Positions 1-8,724 of a stretch of DNA of 64,000 nt are shown here, piece by piece. The translations under genes were made by a program, and so were the position numbers. The stretch comes from Mycolicibacterium goodii (GTDB lineage: Bacteria; Actinomycetota; Actinomycetes; Mycobacteriales; Mycobacteriaceae): positions 434,001 through 498,000 of the forward strand of contig NZ_CP092364.2 in assembly GCF_022370755.2 (NCBI RefSeq), in the 5' to 3' direction. The first letter of the stretch is position 1; every line of letters starts with the position of its first letter. The notes beneath the pieces were generated by a model. The model saw only the letters and a program-made list of their open reading frames with translations, ran no database searches and was not told where the DNA came from.

Positions 1-65
1 CGGGATCGGTGGGCGCGACGGTTTGGCTCAGGCTGACCGAAAGAACCTGCGCCTGCCGACCATTC

Positions 66-98
66 ACCGAGGCCGACGAAAACGTCCGAGGATGTCGT
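66..98. repeat. Dispersed palindrome family P1, copy A (degenerate)
   Basis: The arm CCGAGGCCGACGAAAACGTC matches the P1 arm seen at 8659-8716 and elsewhere; the facing arm (GATGTCGTTGCG) is weak. It lies just beyond the stop codon of the minus-strand membrane protein gene. No gene is visible in bases 1-122. Confidence 0.6.
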
Positions 99-122
99 TG
101 CGCAGACCCTGGCAAAGCCGCG

Positions 123-830
123 CTATTCGCTGCGCACGGCCCATCTGCCGGTGGCAGGCAGCACCGTGAACAGGATGCTCGCGACGGGCAGCACCGGGAT
201 CGCATAGACCATGGGGTGCAGCTTGGCGCCCGCGATGAACAGGCTGCCGAAGATCAGCAGCGCGATGATCGAGCCGACGACGATGAGAAGTCTGCCCAGT
301 CGACGACGCAGCAACAGCGCGATGAGGCCACCGATGGTTGCTGCGGCCGACACCGCGGTGAGGAAACCGACGGCCACACAGAACAGTTGATCGGTGCGCC
401 ACCACCCGGCGATGAGATCGGTGGCGATGACGGCCGTGCCCCATCCGCTGAGGATGCTCAGCGTCGCGGCGGTCACCGCGGTCTTGGGGTCGTTTCCGGA
501 GGCCCGGCGGGGGATCACGACAGGACGCGCGCGGGGCACGTAGGCGGTGGCCGTGCCTGCGTCCTCGTCGCCCTCGCCGTCTGCGCCGGCGCCCTTGGCG
601 GCCATGAAACCCGTCTGGGCGTCACTGGAGGCCCCGATCAGGCTGGTCTGGGGTTCGGCGTCGGGCGCAGTGGGTATGGCACCTGTCGGATGGCGCCGGA
701 TGATGCTGGTCTTCGGTGCGTCGGACGTGGGCACCGGGCCCGAGAGAGGAGCGGAAGGTTGACGCCGGATGATGCCGGTGTGGTCGTCCTCACCGGCTTG
801 ATCGGTGTCGAGGGGACCGGAGTCGCTCAC
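123..830 (-). CDS. Four-TM membrane protein with disordered N-terminus
   Basis: This 235-residue protein has a hydrophilic, probably disordered N-terminal half and about four membrane segments near residues 118-142, 148-174, 178-201 and 207-227. The first 70 residues repeat a short motif (IIRRQP at 20-25, IIRRHP at 43-48, a relic SLIG at 63-66), which could be a cytoplasmic docking or phosphorylation segment; that is a guess. The GTG start follows directly on the TGA of the upstream M23 peptidase (TGAGTG), so the two genes are translationally coupled. I do not recognise a named family. Its pairing with a cell-wall peptidase suggests an envelope role, by inference only. Confidence 0.75.
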   Translation of the reverse strand: MSDSGPLDTDQAGEDDHTGIIRRQPSAPLSGPVPTSDAPKTSIIRRHPTGAIPTAPDAEPQTSLIGASSDAQTGFMAAKGAGADGEGDEDAGTATAYVPRARPVVIPRRASGNDPKTAVTAATLSILSGWGTAVIATDLIAGWWRTDQLFCVAVGFLTAVSAAATIGGLIALLLRRRLGRLLIVVGSIIALLIFGSLFIAGAKLHPMVYAIPVLPVASILFTVLPATGRWAVRSE

Positions 831-1928
831 TCAGCCAACATAGCTGCCCGGGCTGAGCCCGCGCTTGGCCAGCCAACCGACCGGGTCGATCCGGTTCGTG
901 CCGTTGGTCAGGACCTCGAAGTGCAGGTGGGGACCGGTCGAGAAGCCCCGGTTGCCCATCGTGGCGATCTGATCGCCCGCCATCACGCGCTCGCCGACGC
1001 TGACCAGCCAGGTGTTGATGTGGCCGTAGAGCGTGACGGTGCCGTCGGAGTGGCGGATCTTGACCCACGCGCCGTAGCCGGCGGTCGGGCCGACGTCGGT
1101 GACGACGCCGTCGGACGCGGCGTAGATCGGGGTGCCGATCGAGTTGGCGATGTCGATGCCGCCGTGCAGCACGCCCCAGCGGTAGCCGAAGCCGGACGTC
1201 CACACGCCCTTGGTGGGCATCACGAACAGTGGGCGGGACAGGCGGGCCTCACGCTCGGCGCGCTCCTGCGCGAACGCGGCGGCCTTGGTGATCTCCTCGG
1301 CGTGGACAGCCGACGAGATGTTCGACGCGACCGACACGATCTGCATGCCCTCGTTCGAGCCGGTGATCGAGGCGCCGTCGACCGTCGTCTGCCCGGTGGC
1401 GAGCACGGTGTCGTCGGCGGCCTGCGCCTCGGTGCCGTTGCCGAACGAGTACGCACCCGCGGCGGTCGCACCGGCGGCCATCGCCGCGATCATCAGCCGG
1501 CTCTTGAGCGCGCCCGTGGTCTCTTTGCGGTGGGCGCCGCGACGGCCCGTCATGTCGATGATGTCGGTTGCTGCGGTGCCGTCGCTGACGTCGGTGTGGC
1601 TGTCGCGGTAGGCGAAGTTGGCGTTGCGCTTACGGCGCGACGAGCTGCGCTCACCGGCGTCGCGCGCGTCGGCCAGGAACTCCGACGGAATGTCCAAGCG
1701 CACCGGCACGAGATCGTCGGTGTCGTTGAGATCGTCGAGCTCAGGGGCCTCGATGACGCGGGCCTCGCGTTCGAAGGCGCTCAAATTGTCGTAGGCGCTT
1801 GAGATTTGGGTATCCAGTGCGGCGAACTCGTCGAACGCCCTGGCGAAGTCGCTGAACGGGATGATGTCCGTCACTTCGGCGGCGTCGAGCTCGTCCGGCG
1901 TGGTGGTCCTGCGTTCGCGAGCGTTCAT
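831..1928 (-). CDS. Membrane-anchored M23 family metallopeptidase (Rv0950c-like)
   Basis: The protein has 365 residues from the ATG at 1928, chosen because AAGGGGA lies just upstream; a longer frame to 2051 has no comparable site. Order: acidic cytoplasmic N-terminus, one membrane or signal segment at about 143-163, a linker with coiled-coil character (about 210-230), and a C-terminal LytM/M23 domain (about 240-345). Zinc-site residues are visible: H255 and D259 in the HxxxD motif, H303, and H334-L-H336. M23 enzymes cut peptidoglycan cross-bridges, or, when inactive, activate other hydrolases; here the metal ligands are complete. It is divergent from sucC, in the same order as Rv0950c-sucC in M. 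tuberculosis. A CRP-like site lies in the shared upstream region. Confidence 0.9.
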   Translation of the reverse strand: MNARERRTTTPDELDAAEVTDIIPFSDFARAFDEFAALDTQISSAYDNLSAFEREARVIEAPELDDLNDTDDLVPVRLDIPSEFLADARDAGERSSSRRKRNANFAYRDSHTDVSDGTAATDIIDMTGRRGAHRKETTGALKSRLMIAAMAAGATAAGAYSFGNGTEAQAADDTVLATGQTTVDGASITGSNEGMQIVSVASNISSAVHAEEITKAAAFAQERAEREARLSRPLFVMPTKGVWTSGFGYRWGVLHGGIDIANSIGTPIYAASDGVVTDVGPTAGYGAWVKIRHSDGTVTLYGHINTWLVSVGERVMAGDQIATMGNRGFSTGPHLHFEVLTNGTNRIDPVGWLAKRGLSPGSYVG

Positions 1929-2071
1929 CGAAGTCCCCTTGGGAGACGCGGACGAACGATGCTGCAACAAACCGACGGATCCTTCTCGTGACCTCAGCGT
2001 TATCTGGACCAGAGGCACGTTAACCAAATCCCAATGTTGGTGGCAACTCATGCGAGCATTCCCACCGGGAT

Positions 2072-2087
2072 TGTGATGTGTATCACG
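2072..2087. promoter_or_regulatory. CRP-like binding site between M23 peptidase and sucC
   Basis: TGTGATGTGTATCACG matches the CRP consensus TGTGA-N6-TCACA at 9 of 10 arm positions. It lies 141 bp upstream of the sucC start and about 144 bp upstream of the peptidase start, so it could act on either gene. Control by a cAMP receptor protein would suit a TCA-cycle gene; this is inference. Confidence 0.7.
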
Positions 2088-2227
2088 GTTTGAAGGCGGT
2101 GAGATCTACCACATGAGCGCAGGCGGTGCCGAAGCTTCCCACGACGCTCGATAAAGTGCCAGCGGGCCCGACAGGCATTTTTCCCGGCCGGGCAGTTTCG
2201 AAGTCAACGCAGACAGACAGTGAGCCA

Positions 2228-3391
2228 ATGGATCTCTTCGAATACCAGGCGAAAGAGCTGTTCGCCAAGCACAACGTCCCGACGACGCCCGGCCGGGTGA
2301 CCGACTCCGCCGAGGACGCCAAGGCGATCGCCGAGGAAATCGGCCGCCCAGTGATGGTGAAAGCCCAAGTCAAGACCGGTGGTCGCGGCAAGGCCGGTGG
2401 CGTGAAATTCGCGGCCACCCCCGATGACGCGTTCACCCACGCGAACAACATCCTCGGCCTCGACATCAAGGGCCACGTGGTCAAGAAGTTGCTCGTGGCC
2501 GAGGCGAGCGACATCGCCGAGGAGTACTACATCTCCTTCCTCCTCGATCGCGCCAATCGCACCTACCTGGCCATGTGCTCGGTCGAGGGCGGCATGGAGA
2601 TCGAGGAAGTGGCCGCCACCAAGCCCGAGCGTCTCGCGAAGGTTCCGGTCGACGCCGTCAAGGGTGTCGATCTGGCGTTCGCCCGCTCGATCGCTGAGCA
2701 AGGCCACCTGCCCGCCGAGGTGCTCGACGCCGCCGCGGTGACCATCCAGAAGCTATGGGAGGTGTTCGTCAAAGAAGACGCCACCCTGGTCGAGGTCAAC
2801 CCGCTGGTGCGCACCCCCGACGATCAGATCCTCGCCCTCGACGGCAAGGTCACCCTGGACGAGAACGCCGGCTTCCGTCAGCCCGGTCACGGCGAGTTCG
2901 AGGACAAGGACGCCACCGATCCTCTGGAGCTCAAGGCCAAGGAGAACGACCTCAACTACGTCAAGCTCGACGGGCAGGTCGGCATCATCGGCAACGGCGC
3001 CGGTCTGGTCATGTCCACGCTGGATGTCGTCGCCTACGCGGGTGAGAAGCACGGCGGCGTGAAGCCGGCCAACTTCCTCGACATCGGCGGTGGCGCCTCG
3101 GCCGCCGTGATGGCCGCGGGTCTGGACGTCATCCTGGGCGACAGCCAGGTCAAGAGCGTGTTCGTCAACGTCTTCGGTGGCATCACCGCGTGTGACGCCG
3201 TCGCCAACGGCATCGTGCAGGCGCTGCAGATCCTGGGCGACGAGGCCAACAAGCCGCTCGTCGTGCGCTTGGACGGCAACAACGTCGAAGAGGGCCGGCG
3301 CATCCTGGCCGAAGCAAACCACCCCCTGGTCATTCAGGCCGAGACCATGGACGCCGGTGCCGACAAGGCCGCCGAGCTGGCCAACAAGTAA
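2228..3391 (+). CDS. sucC: Succinyl-CoA synthetase (ADP-forming) beta subunit
   Basis: SucC joins SucD to interconvert succinyl-CoA and succinate with substrate-level phosphorylation of ADP in the TCA cycle. The 387-residue product is normal length. It starts [12 protein letters not shown], the typical opening of the ATP-grasp domain, carries the nucleotide-binding stretch [14 protein letters not shown] near residue 45, and ends with the CoA-ligase domain ([19 protein letters not shown]). The ATG at 2228 is taken as start because the family begins here; an open frame extends to 2126 without family similarity. sucD follows 12 bp later, so the two are one operon. Rv0951 orthologue by sequence and position. 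Confidence 0.97.
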   Translation: MDLFEYQAKELFAKHNVPTTPGRVTDSAEDAKAIAEEIGRPVMVKAQVKTGGRGKAGGVKFAATPDDAFTHANNILGLDIKGHVVKKLLVAEASDIAEEYYISFLLDRANRTYLAMCSVEGGMEIEEVAATKPERLAKVPVDAVKGVDLAFARSIAEQGHLPAEVLDAAAVTIQKLWEVFVKEDATLVEVNPLVRTPDDQILALDGKVTLDENAGFRQPGHGEFEDKDATDPLELKAKENDLNYVKLDGQVGIIGNGAGLVMSTLDVVAYAGEKHGGVKPANFLDIGGGASAAVMAAGLDVILGDSQVKSVFVNVFGGITACDAVANGIVQALQILGDEANKPLVVRLDGNNVEEGRRILAEANHPLVIQAETMDAGADKAAELANK

Positions 3392-3403
3392 GGGACACTT
3401 CAC

Positions 3404-4306
3404 ATGTCGATCTTTCTGAACAAGGACTCCAAGGTCATCGTCCAGGGCATCACCGGCGGCGAGGGCACCAAGCACACCGCCCTGATGCTCAAGGCGGGCA
3501 CCCAGATCGTCGGCGGCGTGAACGCGCGCAAGGCCGGCACGACCGTGTCGCACAAGGACAAAGAGGGCAACGACGTCGAGCTGCCGGTGTTCGGCAGTGT
3601 CGCCGAGGCCATCAAGGAGACCGGCGCCGACGTGTCGATCGCCTTTGTGCCGCCGGCCTTCTCGAAGGACGCCATCATCGAGGCCATCGACGCCGAGATT
3701 CCGCTGCTGGTGGTCATCACCGAGGGCATCCCGGTGCAGGACACCGCGTACGCGTGGGCCTATAACGTCGAGAAGGGCCAGAAGACCCGCATCATCGGCC
3801 CCAACTGCCCGGGCATCATCACTCCCGGTGAGTCGCTGGTCGGCATCACGCCCAACAACATCACCGGCAAGGGCCCCATCGGTCTGGTGTCGAAGTCCGG
3901 CACGCTGACCTATCAGATGATGTACGAGCTGCGCGATTTCGGTTTCTCCACCGCCATCGGCATCGGCGGCGACCCGGTCATCGGCACCACCCACATCGAC
4001 GCCATCGAGGCGTTCGAGAAGGACCCCGAGACCAAGGTCATCGTGATGATCGGCGAGATCGGCGGCGACGCCGAGGAGCGTGCGGCCGACTACATCAAGG
4101 CCAACGTCACCAAGCCGGTCGTCGGCTACGTCGCGGGCTTCACCGCTCCCGAGGGCAAGACCATGGGCCACGCCGGCGCCATCGTGTCGGGTTCGTCGGG
4201 CACCGCGGCCGCCAAGAAGGAGGCCCTCGAGGCCGCGGGCGTCAAGGTCGGCAAGACCCCGTCCGAGACCGCCAAGCTGGCCCGCGAGATCCTCGAAACC
4301 CTGTAA
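3404..4306 (+). CDS. sucD: Succinyl-CoA synthetase alpha subunit
   Basis: SucD binds CoA and carries the phosphohistidine intermediate. In this 300-residue protein the Rossmann CoA-binding domain is seen at [11 protein letters not shown] (14-24), the SKSGTLTYQ segment at 163-171 is typical of the CoA-ligase domain, and the active-site histidine is H256 in GHAGAIVSG. It lies 12 bp after sucC in the same operon and ends 18 bp before a long palindrome that separates it from the convergent S9 peptidase gene. Length and all motifs are normal for the family. Confidence 0.97.
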   Translation: MSIFLNKDSKVIVQGITGGEGTKHTALMLKAGTQIVGGVNARKAGTTVSHKDKEGNDVELPVFGSVAEAIKETGADVSIAFVPPAFSKDAIIEAIDAEIPLLVVITEGIPVQDTAYAWAYNVEKGQKTRIIGPNCPGIITPGESLVGITPNNITGKGPIGLVSKSGTLTYQMMYELRDFGFSTAIGIGGDPVIGTTHIDAIEAFEKDPETKVIVMIGEIGGDAEERAADYIKANVTKPVVGYVAGFTAPEGKTMGHAGAIVSGSSGTAAAKKEALEAAGVKVGKTPSETAKLAREILETL

Positions 4307-4323
4307 CGCCTTCTCGCGGGTTT

Positions 4324-4394
4324 CTCTCGCGAGCAGACGCAAAACTGCCCCTTTTCACGCGAAAAGGGGCAGTTTTGCGTCTGTTCGCGAGAGA
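4324..4394. repeat. Long palindrome family P2, copy 1
   Basis: This is a 71-bp near-perfect inverted repeat with arms of about 33 bp and a 4-5 base loop. The arms contain GCAGACGCAAAACTGCCCC and its complement, and differ at one position (GAGCAG against GAACAG). It fills the space between the convergent sucD and S9 peptidase genes, 18 bp after one stop and 1 bp after the other. There is no T-run, but it could end transcription in both directions. A second copy is at 7018-7074. Confidence 0.9.
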
Positions 4395-4395
4395 G

Positions 4396-6249
4396 CTAGA
4401 GGTGCTCGGCGAGGAAGCGTTCGACGGCGTGGAACATGTCGATGTTGTTCTCGGGATTCACGAAACCGTGACCCTCGTCGGATTTGACCATGTACTCGAC
4501 CTCGACGCCGCGGGCACGTAGCGCCTCGACGAGGTTGTCGGATTCGGCCTGCACCACCCGAGAGTCGTTGGCGCCCTGGATCACCAGCAGCGGTGTGCGG
4601 ATCTGGTCGACGCGCGTGATGGGCGAGCGCGCGAGCATGTCGGCCTCCTGCACCGGATCGTTGTGATCGCCCACATACCGGTGCCAGTTGTTGGCCAAAA
4701 ACGGGCGCGCCACGTTCGGCAGCGTGCGCATGAAGTTCGCGAGGCTGCTGATGCCGACATAGTCGATGGCCGCGGCGAACACATCCGGGGTGAACGTGAC
4801 ACCGACCAGTGCGGCGTACCCGCCGTAGGAGCCGCCGAAGATCGCGACCCGGTCGCGGTCGGCGTAACCCTGCTTGACGGCCCAGTCCACGGCGTCGATG
4901 AGGTCGTCGTGCATCTTGCCGGCGAACTCCCCGATGGCGGCCTTGGTGAAGGCTTTGCCGTATCCGGTCGAGCCGCGAAAGTTGGTCTGCAGCACCGCAT
5001 ATCCGCGGTTGGCGAGCAGTTGTACCTCGGGCTGGTAGTACCAGCAGTCGCGGGCCCACGGTCCGCCGTGCACGAGCAGCACCATCGGCAGGTTCTCCGG
5101 TGGGATTCCGACCGGCAGCGTCAGATATGACGGCAAGTCCAGGCCGTCTCGCGCGGGAATGGTCACCGGTGTCATCGGGGCCAGCACGTCGGGATCGAGG
5201 TGCGGATGCGGCCGGAACAACTCTCGGCTCTCACCGGTGGCGTGGTCGTAGAAATAGGTGACGCCGGGATCGCGATCGCTGAAGAAGCTGACCACCCACC
5301 GCATTCCGGTGCTGTCGGACGACAAGGAGCCGATGTCGCCGTCGTTGATCTGGTTCAGATTCTCCAGTACCGCAGCGAAATCCGGATCCAACGGATGGAT
5401 CACCTGCCGTTCCCCGTAATACCGCGCCCCGATCAGGTCTCCCGTCGCGGCGCTGAGGATGAGCGGCAACGGCAGCATCACCTGCGCGGCGAGGTCGAAT
5501 GACGGGTGGCTGTCCACCTCTGTCTCCTCGCCGCCGGCGACGTCGAGCCGCACCAGGCGGGTCCGGTCACTGCCCTGGTTCGAGCCGAACCACAGACCGG
5601 TGGCGTCGGGACTGACCGTGATCGGATAGATGCCCAGCGGGTAGTCGGCACCGTCATAGGTGGCGATCGTTCGCAAAGTGCCGGTGGCGCCGTTCCATTG
5701 CGCGAGCTCGATGTCACCGTCGGCGGTCTGCGTCGAGGTGAACAGGTCGCCGTTCGGCCCGGCCTGCCAGTTGGTGACGGTGCCGGGGTTCTCCGCGAGC
5801 AGGGTCAGCTCGCCGCTCGCGATGTCCAGCTCGTAGGCGTCCATCAACGTCGGTGTGCGCTTGTTGAGTTGCACCATCACCTTGCCGGGCCGCCCCTTGA
5901 GCAGTTGGAACGACGCGCGCGTCCCGGGGAACGGGGTGAGGTCGACGGCTGATCCGGCCGGGGCGTCAGGGTCCGCGCGGTAGACGTGCCAGTTCTCGTC
6001 TCCGCCGTTGTCCTGCAGGTACAGCAGCCACCGCGAATCCGCGCTCCACTCGTAGATGTGGACGCTGCGGTCCCCATCAGCTGTGACGCAGCGCCTTTCG
6101 GTGCCGTCGACGTTCTCCACCCAGATGTTCAGGCGGTTCTGCCACGGCGCGAGGTAGGCGATCCTGGTGCCGTCCGGTGAGATCTTCGCGGCCGCCCTGA
6201 CGGGCGGGCTGAAGAAGTCCTCGACCGGGATGAGTTGGGGGAGTGGCAT
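4396..6249 (-). CDS. S9 family prolyl oligopeptidase-like serine peptidase
   Basis: The protein has 617 residues: an N-terminal beta-propeller (about 1-350, with WD/PD40-like blades such as [13 protein letters not shown]) followed by an alpha/beta-hydrolase domain. The catalytic triad can be placed: S474 in [10 protein letters not shown]562 in GANDSR and H594 in DEGHGF. This layout is that of S9C acylaminoacyl or dipeptidyl peptidases, which trim short peptides in the cytoplasm. No signal peptide is seen. It converges on sucD across the P2 palindrome. The TetR gene upstream runs the same way 73 bp away, so co-transcription is possible. Substrate cannot be predicted. Confidence 0.9.
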   Translation of the reverse strand: MPLPQLIPVEDFFSPPVRAAAKISPDGTRIAYLAPWQNRLNIWVENVDGTERRCVTADGDRSVHIYEWSADSRWLLYLQDNGGDENWHVYRADPDAPAGSAVDLTPFPGTRASFQLLKGRPGKVMVQLNKRTPTLMDAYELDIASGELTLLAENPGTVTNWQAGPNGDLFTSTQTADGDIELAQWNGATGTLRTIATYDGADYPLGIYPITVSPDATGLWFGSNQGSDRTRLVRLDVAGGEETEVDSHPSFDLAAQVMLPLPLILSAATGDLIGARYYGERQVIHPLDPDFAAVLENLNQINDGDIGSLSSDSTGMRWVVSFFSDRDPGVTYFYDHATGESRELFRPHPHLDPDVLAPMTPVTIPARDGLDLPSYLTLPVGIPPENLPMVLLVHGGPWARDCWYYQPEVQLLANRGYAVLQTNFRGSTGYGKAFTKAAIGEFAGKMHDDLIDAVDWAVKQGYADRDRVAIFGGSYGGYAALVGVTFTPDVFAAAIDYVGISSLANFMRTLPNVARPFLANNWHRYVGDHNDPVQEADMLARSPITRVDQIRTPLLVIQGANDSRVVQAESDNLVEALRARGVEVEYMVKSDEGHGFVNPENNIDMFHAVERFLAEHL

Positions 6250-6322
6250 GGTGGTCCCTTCGGACTGTGGGTGGCGTCGGGTGCCGGGCCCGGGCGAGGG
6301 GTCCGGTGTGGTGTCGGATGAA

Positions 6323-6940
6323 TCAGGTGACGGGTCCGCCGAGGCGGCCGTTGGTGGCGTCGCGGATCGCGCGGTCGATGAGTGCCAGTGTCTGCTCGGC
6401 GGTGACGTTCTCGCCGTCGATGATCACCGCCCGGCTGACGTCTTCGTCGACGACGCGGAACGCCCCGGTGACCGCGGCAGCATTCAGCCGTACCGTGAGG
6501 TCGGTCTCGGGTAGCCCCAATCGGTCGGCGATGACCGGGATGAAGCCTTGTTCCATCTGGTCGTGGACCATCAGATATGCGGTGCGCAGGGCAGGTTCGG
6601 ACGAGGTCATGGTCGCGATGCGCATCGCGCTGATCTCGTCTTCGATGTCCCGTGGTGAGAGCGGGTGCGAATAACTGTTCACGGCAAGGTGTTCGGCCAG
6701 TGAGAGCTCATGCGGCCACCGTTGGAGAACCGCGATGAACCGCTCGGTCGACCGAGCGAGCAGTGGTTCTACGCAACTTTCCTTCGAGCGGAAGTACCGC
6801 CAGATCGTGCGGGTCGACAGTCCGGAGGCGGCGGCGATGTCGTCGCCGCTGGTTCCCGAGACGCCCCGCTCCCAGAACAGCCGGCAGGCGTGCCGTGACA
6901 CGTCGAGACGCGCCTGCTCCTGTTTGTCGCTGATTTTCAC
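6323..6940 (-). CDS. TetR family transcriptional regulator
   Basis: This 205-residue repressor-like protein has a TetR N-terminal helix-turn-helix (ARLDVSRHACRLFWERGVSG...LSTRTIWRYFRSKESC, residues about 9-57) and a variable ligand-binding C-terminus. The first possible start is GTG at 6940; a TGA lies in frame six bases upstream, and AGGAG abuts the GTG with no spacer, so initiation may be leaderless or slightly further in. Two near-identical palindromes at 6945-6984 sit against the start, which indicates autoregulation. It is divergent from the thiolase-like gene at 7123, the most likely target. Confidence 0.9.
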   Translation of the reverse strand: MKISDKQEQARLDVSRHACRLFWERGVSGTSGDDIAAASGLSTRTIWRYFRSKESCVEPLLARSTERFIAVLQRWPHELSLAEHLAVNSYSHPLSPRDIEDEISAMRIATMTSSEPALRTAYLMVHDQMEQGFIPVIADRLGLPETDLTVRLNAAAVTGAFRVVDEDVSRAVIIDGENVTAEQTLALIDRAIRDATNGRLGGPVT

Positions 6941-6944
6941 CTCC

Positions 6945-6984
6945 TGTCACTTAGTGACAACTCGACTGTGTCACTAAGTGACAC
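6945..6984. promoter_or_regulatory. Double palindromic operator for the TetR regulator
   Basis: There are two perfect 15-bp palindromes with odd centres: TGTCACTTAGTGACA (6945-6959) and TGTCACTAAGTGACA (6969-6983; the second extends to 17 bp). Their centres are 24 bp apart. They directly precede the regulator start and lie about 140 bp upstream of the divergent gene. The position and symmetry fit two TetR dimers. Confidence 0.88.
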
Positions 6985-7017
6985 GTTTCGTCAAGGGCGT
7001 GTGTTGCGCCCCCTTCG

Positions 7018-7074
7018 CGAGCAGACGCAAACCTGCCCTTTTTGGCGTGAAAAGCGACAGTTTTGCGTCTGCTG
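7018..7074. repeat. Long palindrome family P2, copy 2
   Basis: The arms GCAGACGCAAACCTG and CAGTTTTGCGTCTGC face each other around a centre holding CTTTTTGGCGTGAAAAG. It shares arm sequence with copy 1 at 4324-4394, but the stem is less perfect. Unlike copy 1 it lies in the divergent promoter region between the TetR gene and the thiolase-like gene, 49 bp before the latter. Confidence 0.85.
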
Positions 7075-7122
7075 GGCAGTCGATTAGCCTGGCGAATTGA
7101 CAGCTGTCAAGGAGGTTTGCAC

Positions 7123-8646
7123 ATGGTCGATCCGCGTACGCCTGTCATCGTCGGCGTGGGACAGTTCTCCGAACGCATCGATCTCGAGGGTTATCGGGGC
7201 ATGTCGTCGGTCGAACTGGCCACCGAAGCGGCCAAGGCCGCCCTGCACGACTGCGGGGCCGACGTGAACACCGTCGCGCGTGCCATCGACACCGTGGCAG
7301 GCACCCGGCAGTTCGAGATCTCGGGCCCGGGATCGGCCCCGCTCGGCGTGTCCGACAACTATCCGCGCTCGGTCGCGCGCAACATCGGCGCCGACCCGGC
7401 CCACGCGGTTCTCGAGGTGATCGGTGGCCAGAGCCCGCAGCACCTGGCGACCGAGTTCGGCAGCAAGATCGCCGCAGGCCAGAACGACGTCGTGCTGATC
7501 TTCGGTTCGGAGAACACCTCCACGCTGCGCCACTTCGCCAAGCGCGAGAACAAGCCGGACCACTCCGAGACCATCGAGGGTCAGTTGGAGGACCGCGGCT
7601 ACGGGTACGACGGCATCTTCGACGAGTACACGGTCCGCCACGGCCTGATCGGCGCCCCGGTGCAGTACGGCCTCCTGGAGAACGCACGCCGCGCCCGCCT
7701 GGGCATCTCGGTTGCCGACTACCGCCTCGCGATGGCGGAGCTGTTCGCCCCGTTCTCGAAAGTGGCTGCCAAGAACCCGTATTCGTCGGCTCCGACGGAG
7801 CGCACGGTCGAGGAGCTGCTGACCGTCACCGCGTCCAACCGCATGATCGTCGATCCCTACCCGCGTCTGATGGTGGCCCGCGACCAGGTGAACCAGGGCG
7901 CGGCAGTGCTGATGATGTCGGTGGGGACCGCCCGCGAACTCGGTGTGCCCGAAGAGAAGTGGGTGTACCTTCGCGGCCACGCCGACATGAAAGAGCCCAA
8001 GCTGCTGGAGCGCCCCGACATCGGCGCCAGCCCGGCGTCGGTCACCGCGGTGAACGAGGCGCTGCGCGTGGCCGGCATCGGCATGGACGACGTGGCGGCC
8101 TTCGATCTCTACAGCTGCTTTCCGTTCCCGGTGTTCAACATCTGCGACGGCACCGGTCTGGCCACCGACGACCCGCGCGGCCTGACCCTCACCGGCGGCC
8201 TGCCGTTCTTCGGCGGCCCTGGCAATAACTACTCGATGCACGGCATCGTCGAGGCCGTCAACGAGATGCGTGACAAACCGGGGCAGTTCGCGCTCGTCGG
8301 GGCCAACGGCGGCATCGCGAGCAAGTACTCGGTCGGCATCTATTCGACTGAGCCCGCCGACTGGGTCGCCGACAACAGCGATCGGTTGCAGGCCGAGCAC
8401 GACGCGCAGCCCAAGGTTGCCATCACCGAAAAGGTCGACGGCCGCGGCATCATCGAGACCTACACCGTGCGCTACGACTGGACCCCGAACACCGGCATCA
8501 TCATCGGCCGCCTGGACGACGGCAGCCGGTTTCTGGCCAAGACCAGGGACGAGGATCTGGTCAAGCTGCTCAGCGAGGGCGATCCGATCGGCGCCGAGGT
8601 TGTGGTGAGCTCAGGGGAGAAGGGCAACCGCGCCGCGCTGGCGTGA
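7123..8646 (+). CDS. Thiolase-like protein (TLP1/SCP2-thiolase type) with extra C-terminal domain
   Basis: The 507-residue product starts at the ATG at 7123, preceded by AAGGAGG. The thiolase fold is clear (TPVIVGVGQFSERI at the N-terminus, SVELATEAAKAALHDCG) and a C-terminal extension (about 425-507, VRYDWTPNTGIIIGRLDDGSRFLA) resembles the OB-fold-like domain of mycobacterial thiolase-like proteins. The nucleophilic cysteine expected after the first core half is not seen (VIGGQSPQHLA), and the late catalytic loop reads FFGGPGNNYSMHG instead of a GHPxGATG-type motif. It may therefore bind acyl-CoA without standard thiolysis. The divergent TetR regulator probably controls it. Confidence 0.85.
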   Translation: MVDPRTPVIVGVGQFSERIDLEGYRGMSSVELATEAAKAALHDCGADVNTVARAIDTVAGTRQFEISGPGSAPLGVSDNYPRSVARNIGADPAHAVLEVIGGQSPQHLATEFGSKIAAGQNDVVLIFGSENTSTLRHFAKRENKPDHSETIEGQLEDRGYGYDGIFDEYTVRHGLIGAPVQYGLLENARRARLGISVADYRLAMAELFAPFSKVAAKNPYSSAPTERTVEELLTVTASNRMIVDPYPRLMVARDQVNQGAAVLMMSVGTARELGVPEEKWVYLRGHADMKEPKLLERPDIGASPASVTAVNEALRVAGIGMDDVAAFDLYSCFPFPVFNICDGTGLATDDPRGLTLTGGLPFFGGPGNNYSMHGIVEAVNEMRDKPGQFALVGANGGIASKYSVGIYSTEPADWVADNSDRLQAEHDAQPKVAITEKVDGRGIIETYTVRYDWTPNTGIIIGRLDDGSRFLAKTRDEDLVKLLSEGDPIGAEVVVSSGEKGNRAALA

Positions 8647-8658
8647 ACGCACACCGCG

Positions 8659-8716
8659 CGAGGTCGACGAAAATGTCGCTGCGGCACAGTGCCAGCGACA
8701 TTTTCGTCGGTCTCGG
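8659..8716. repeat. Dispersed palindrome family P1, copy B (best preserved)
   Basis: The stem is about 24 bp with three mismatches: left arm AGGTCGACGAAAATGTCGCT, right arm AGCGACATTTTCGTCGGTCT. It begins 13 bp after the stop of the thiolase-like gene and ends 8 bp before the stop of the convergent LLM gene, filling the intergenic space. There is no T-run. Confidence 0.92.
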
Positions 8717-8724
8717 CGCCGGGT

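Noticed and set aside
2753..4342. A 529-codon minus-strand frame over sucCD
   Set aside because: Shadow of sucC and sucD; no motif and no ribosome site.
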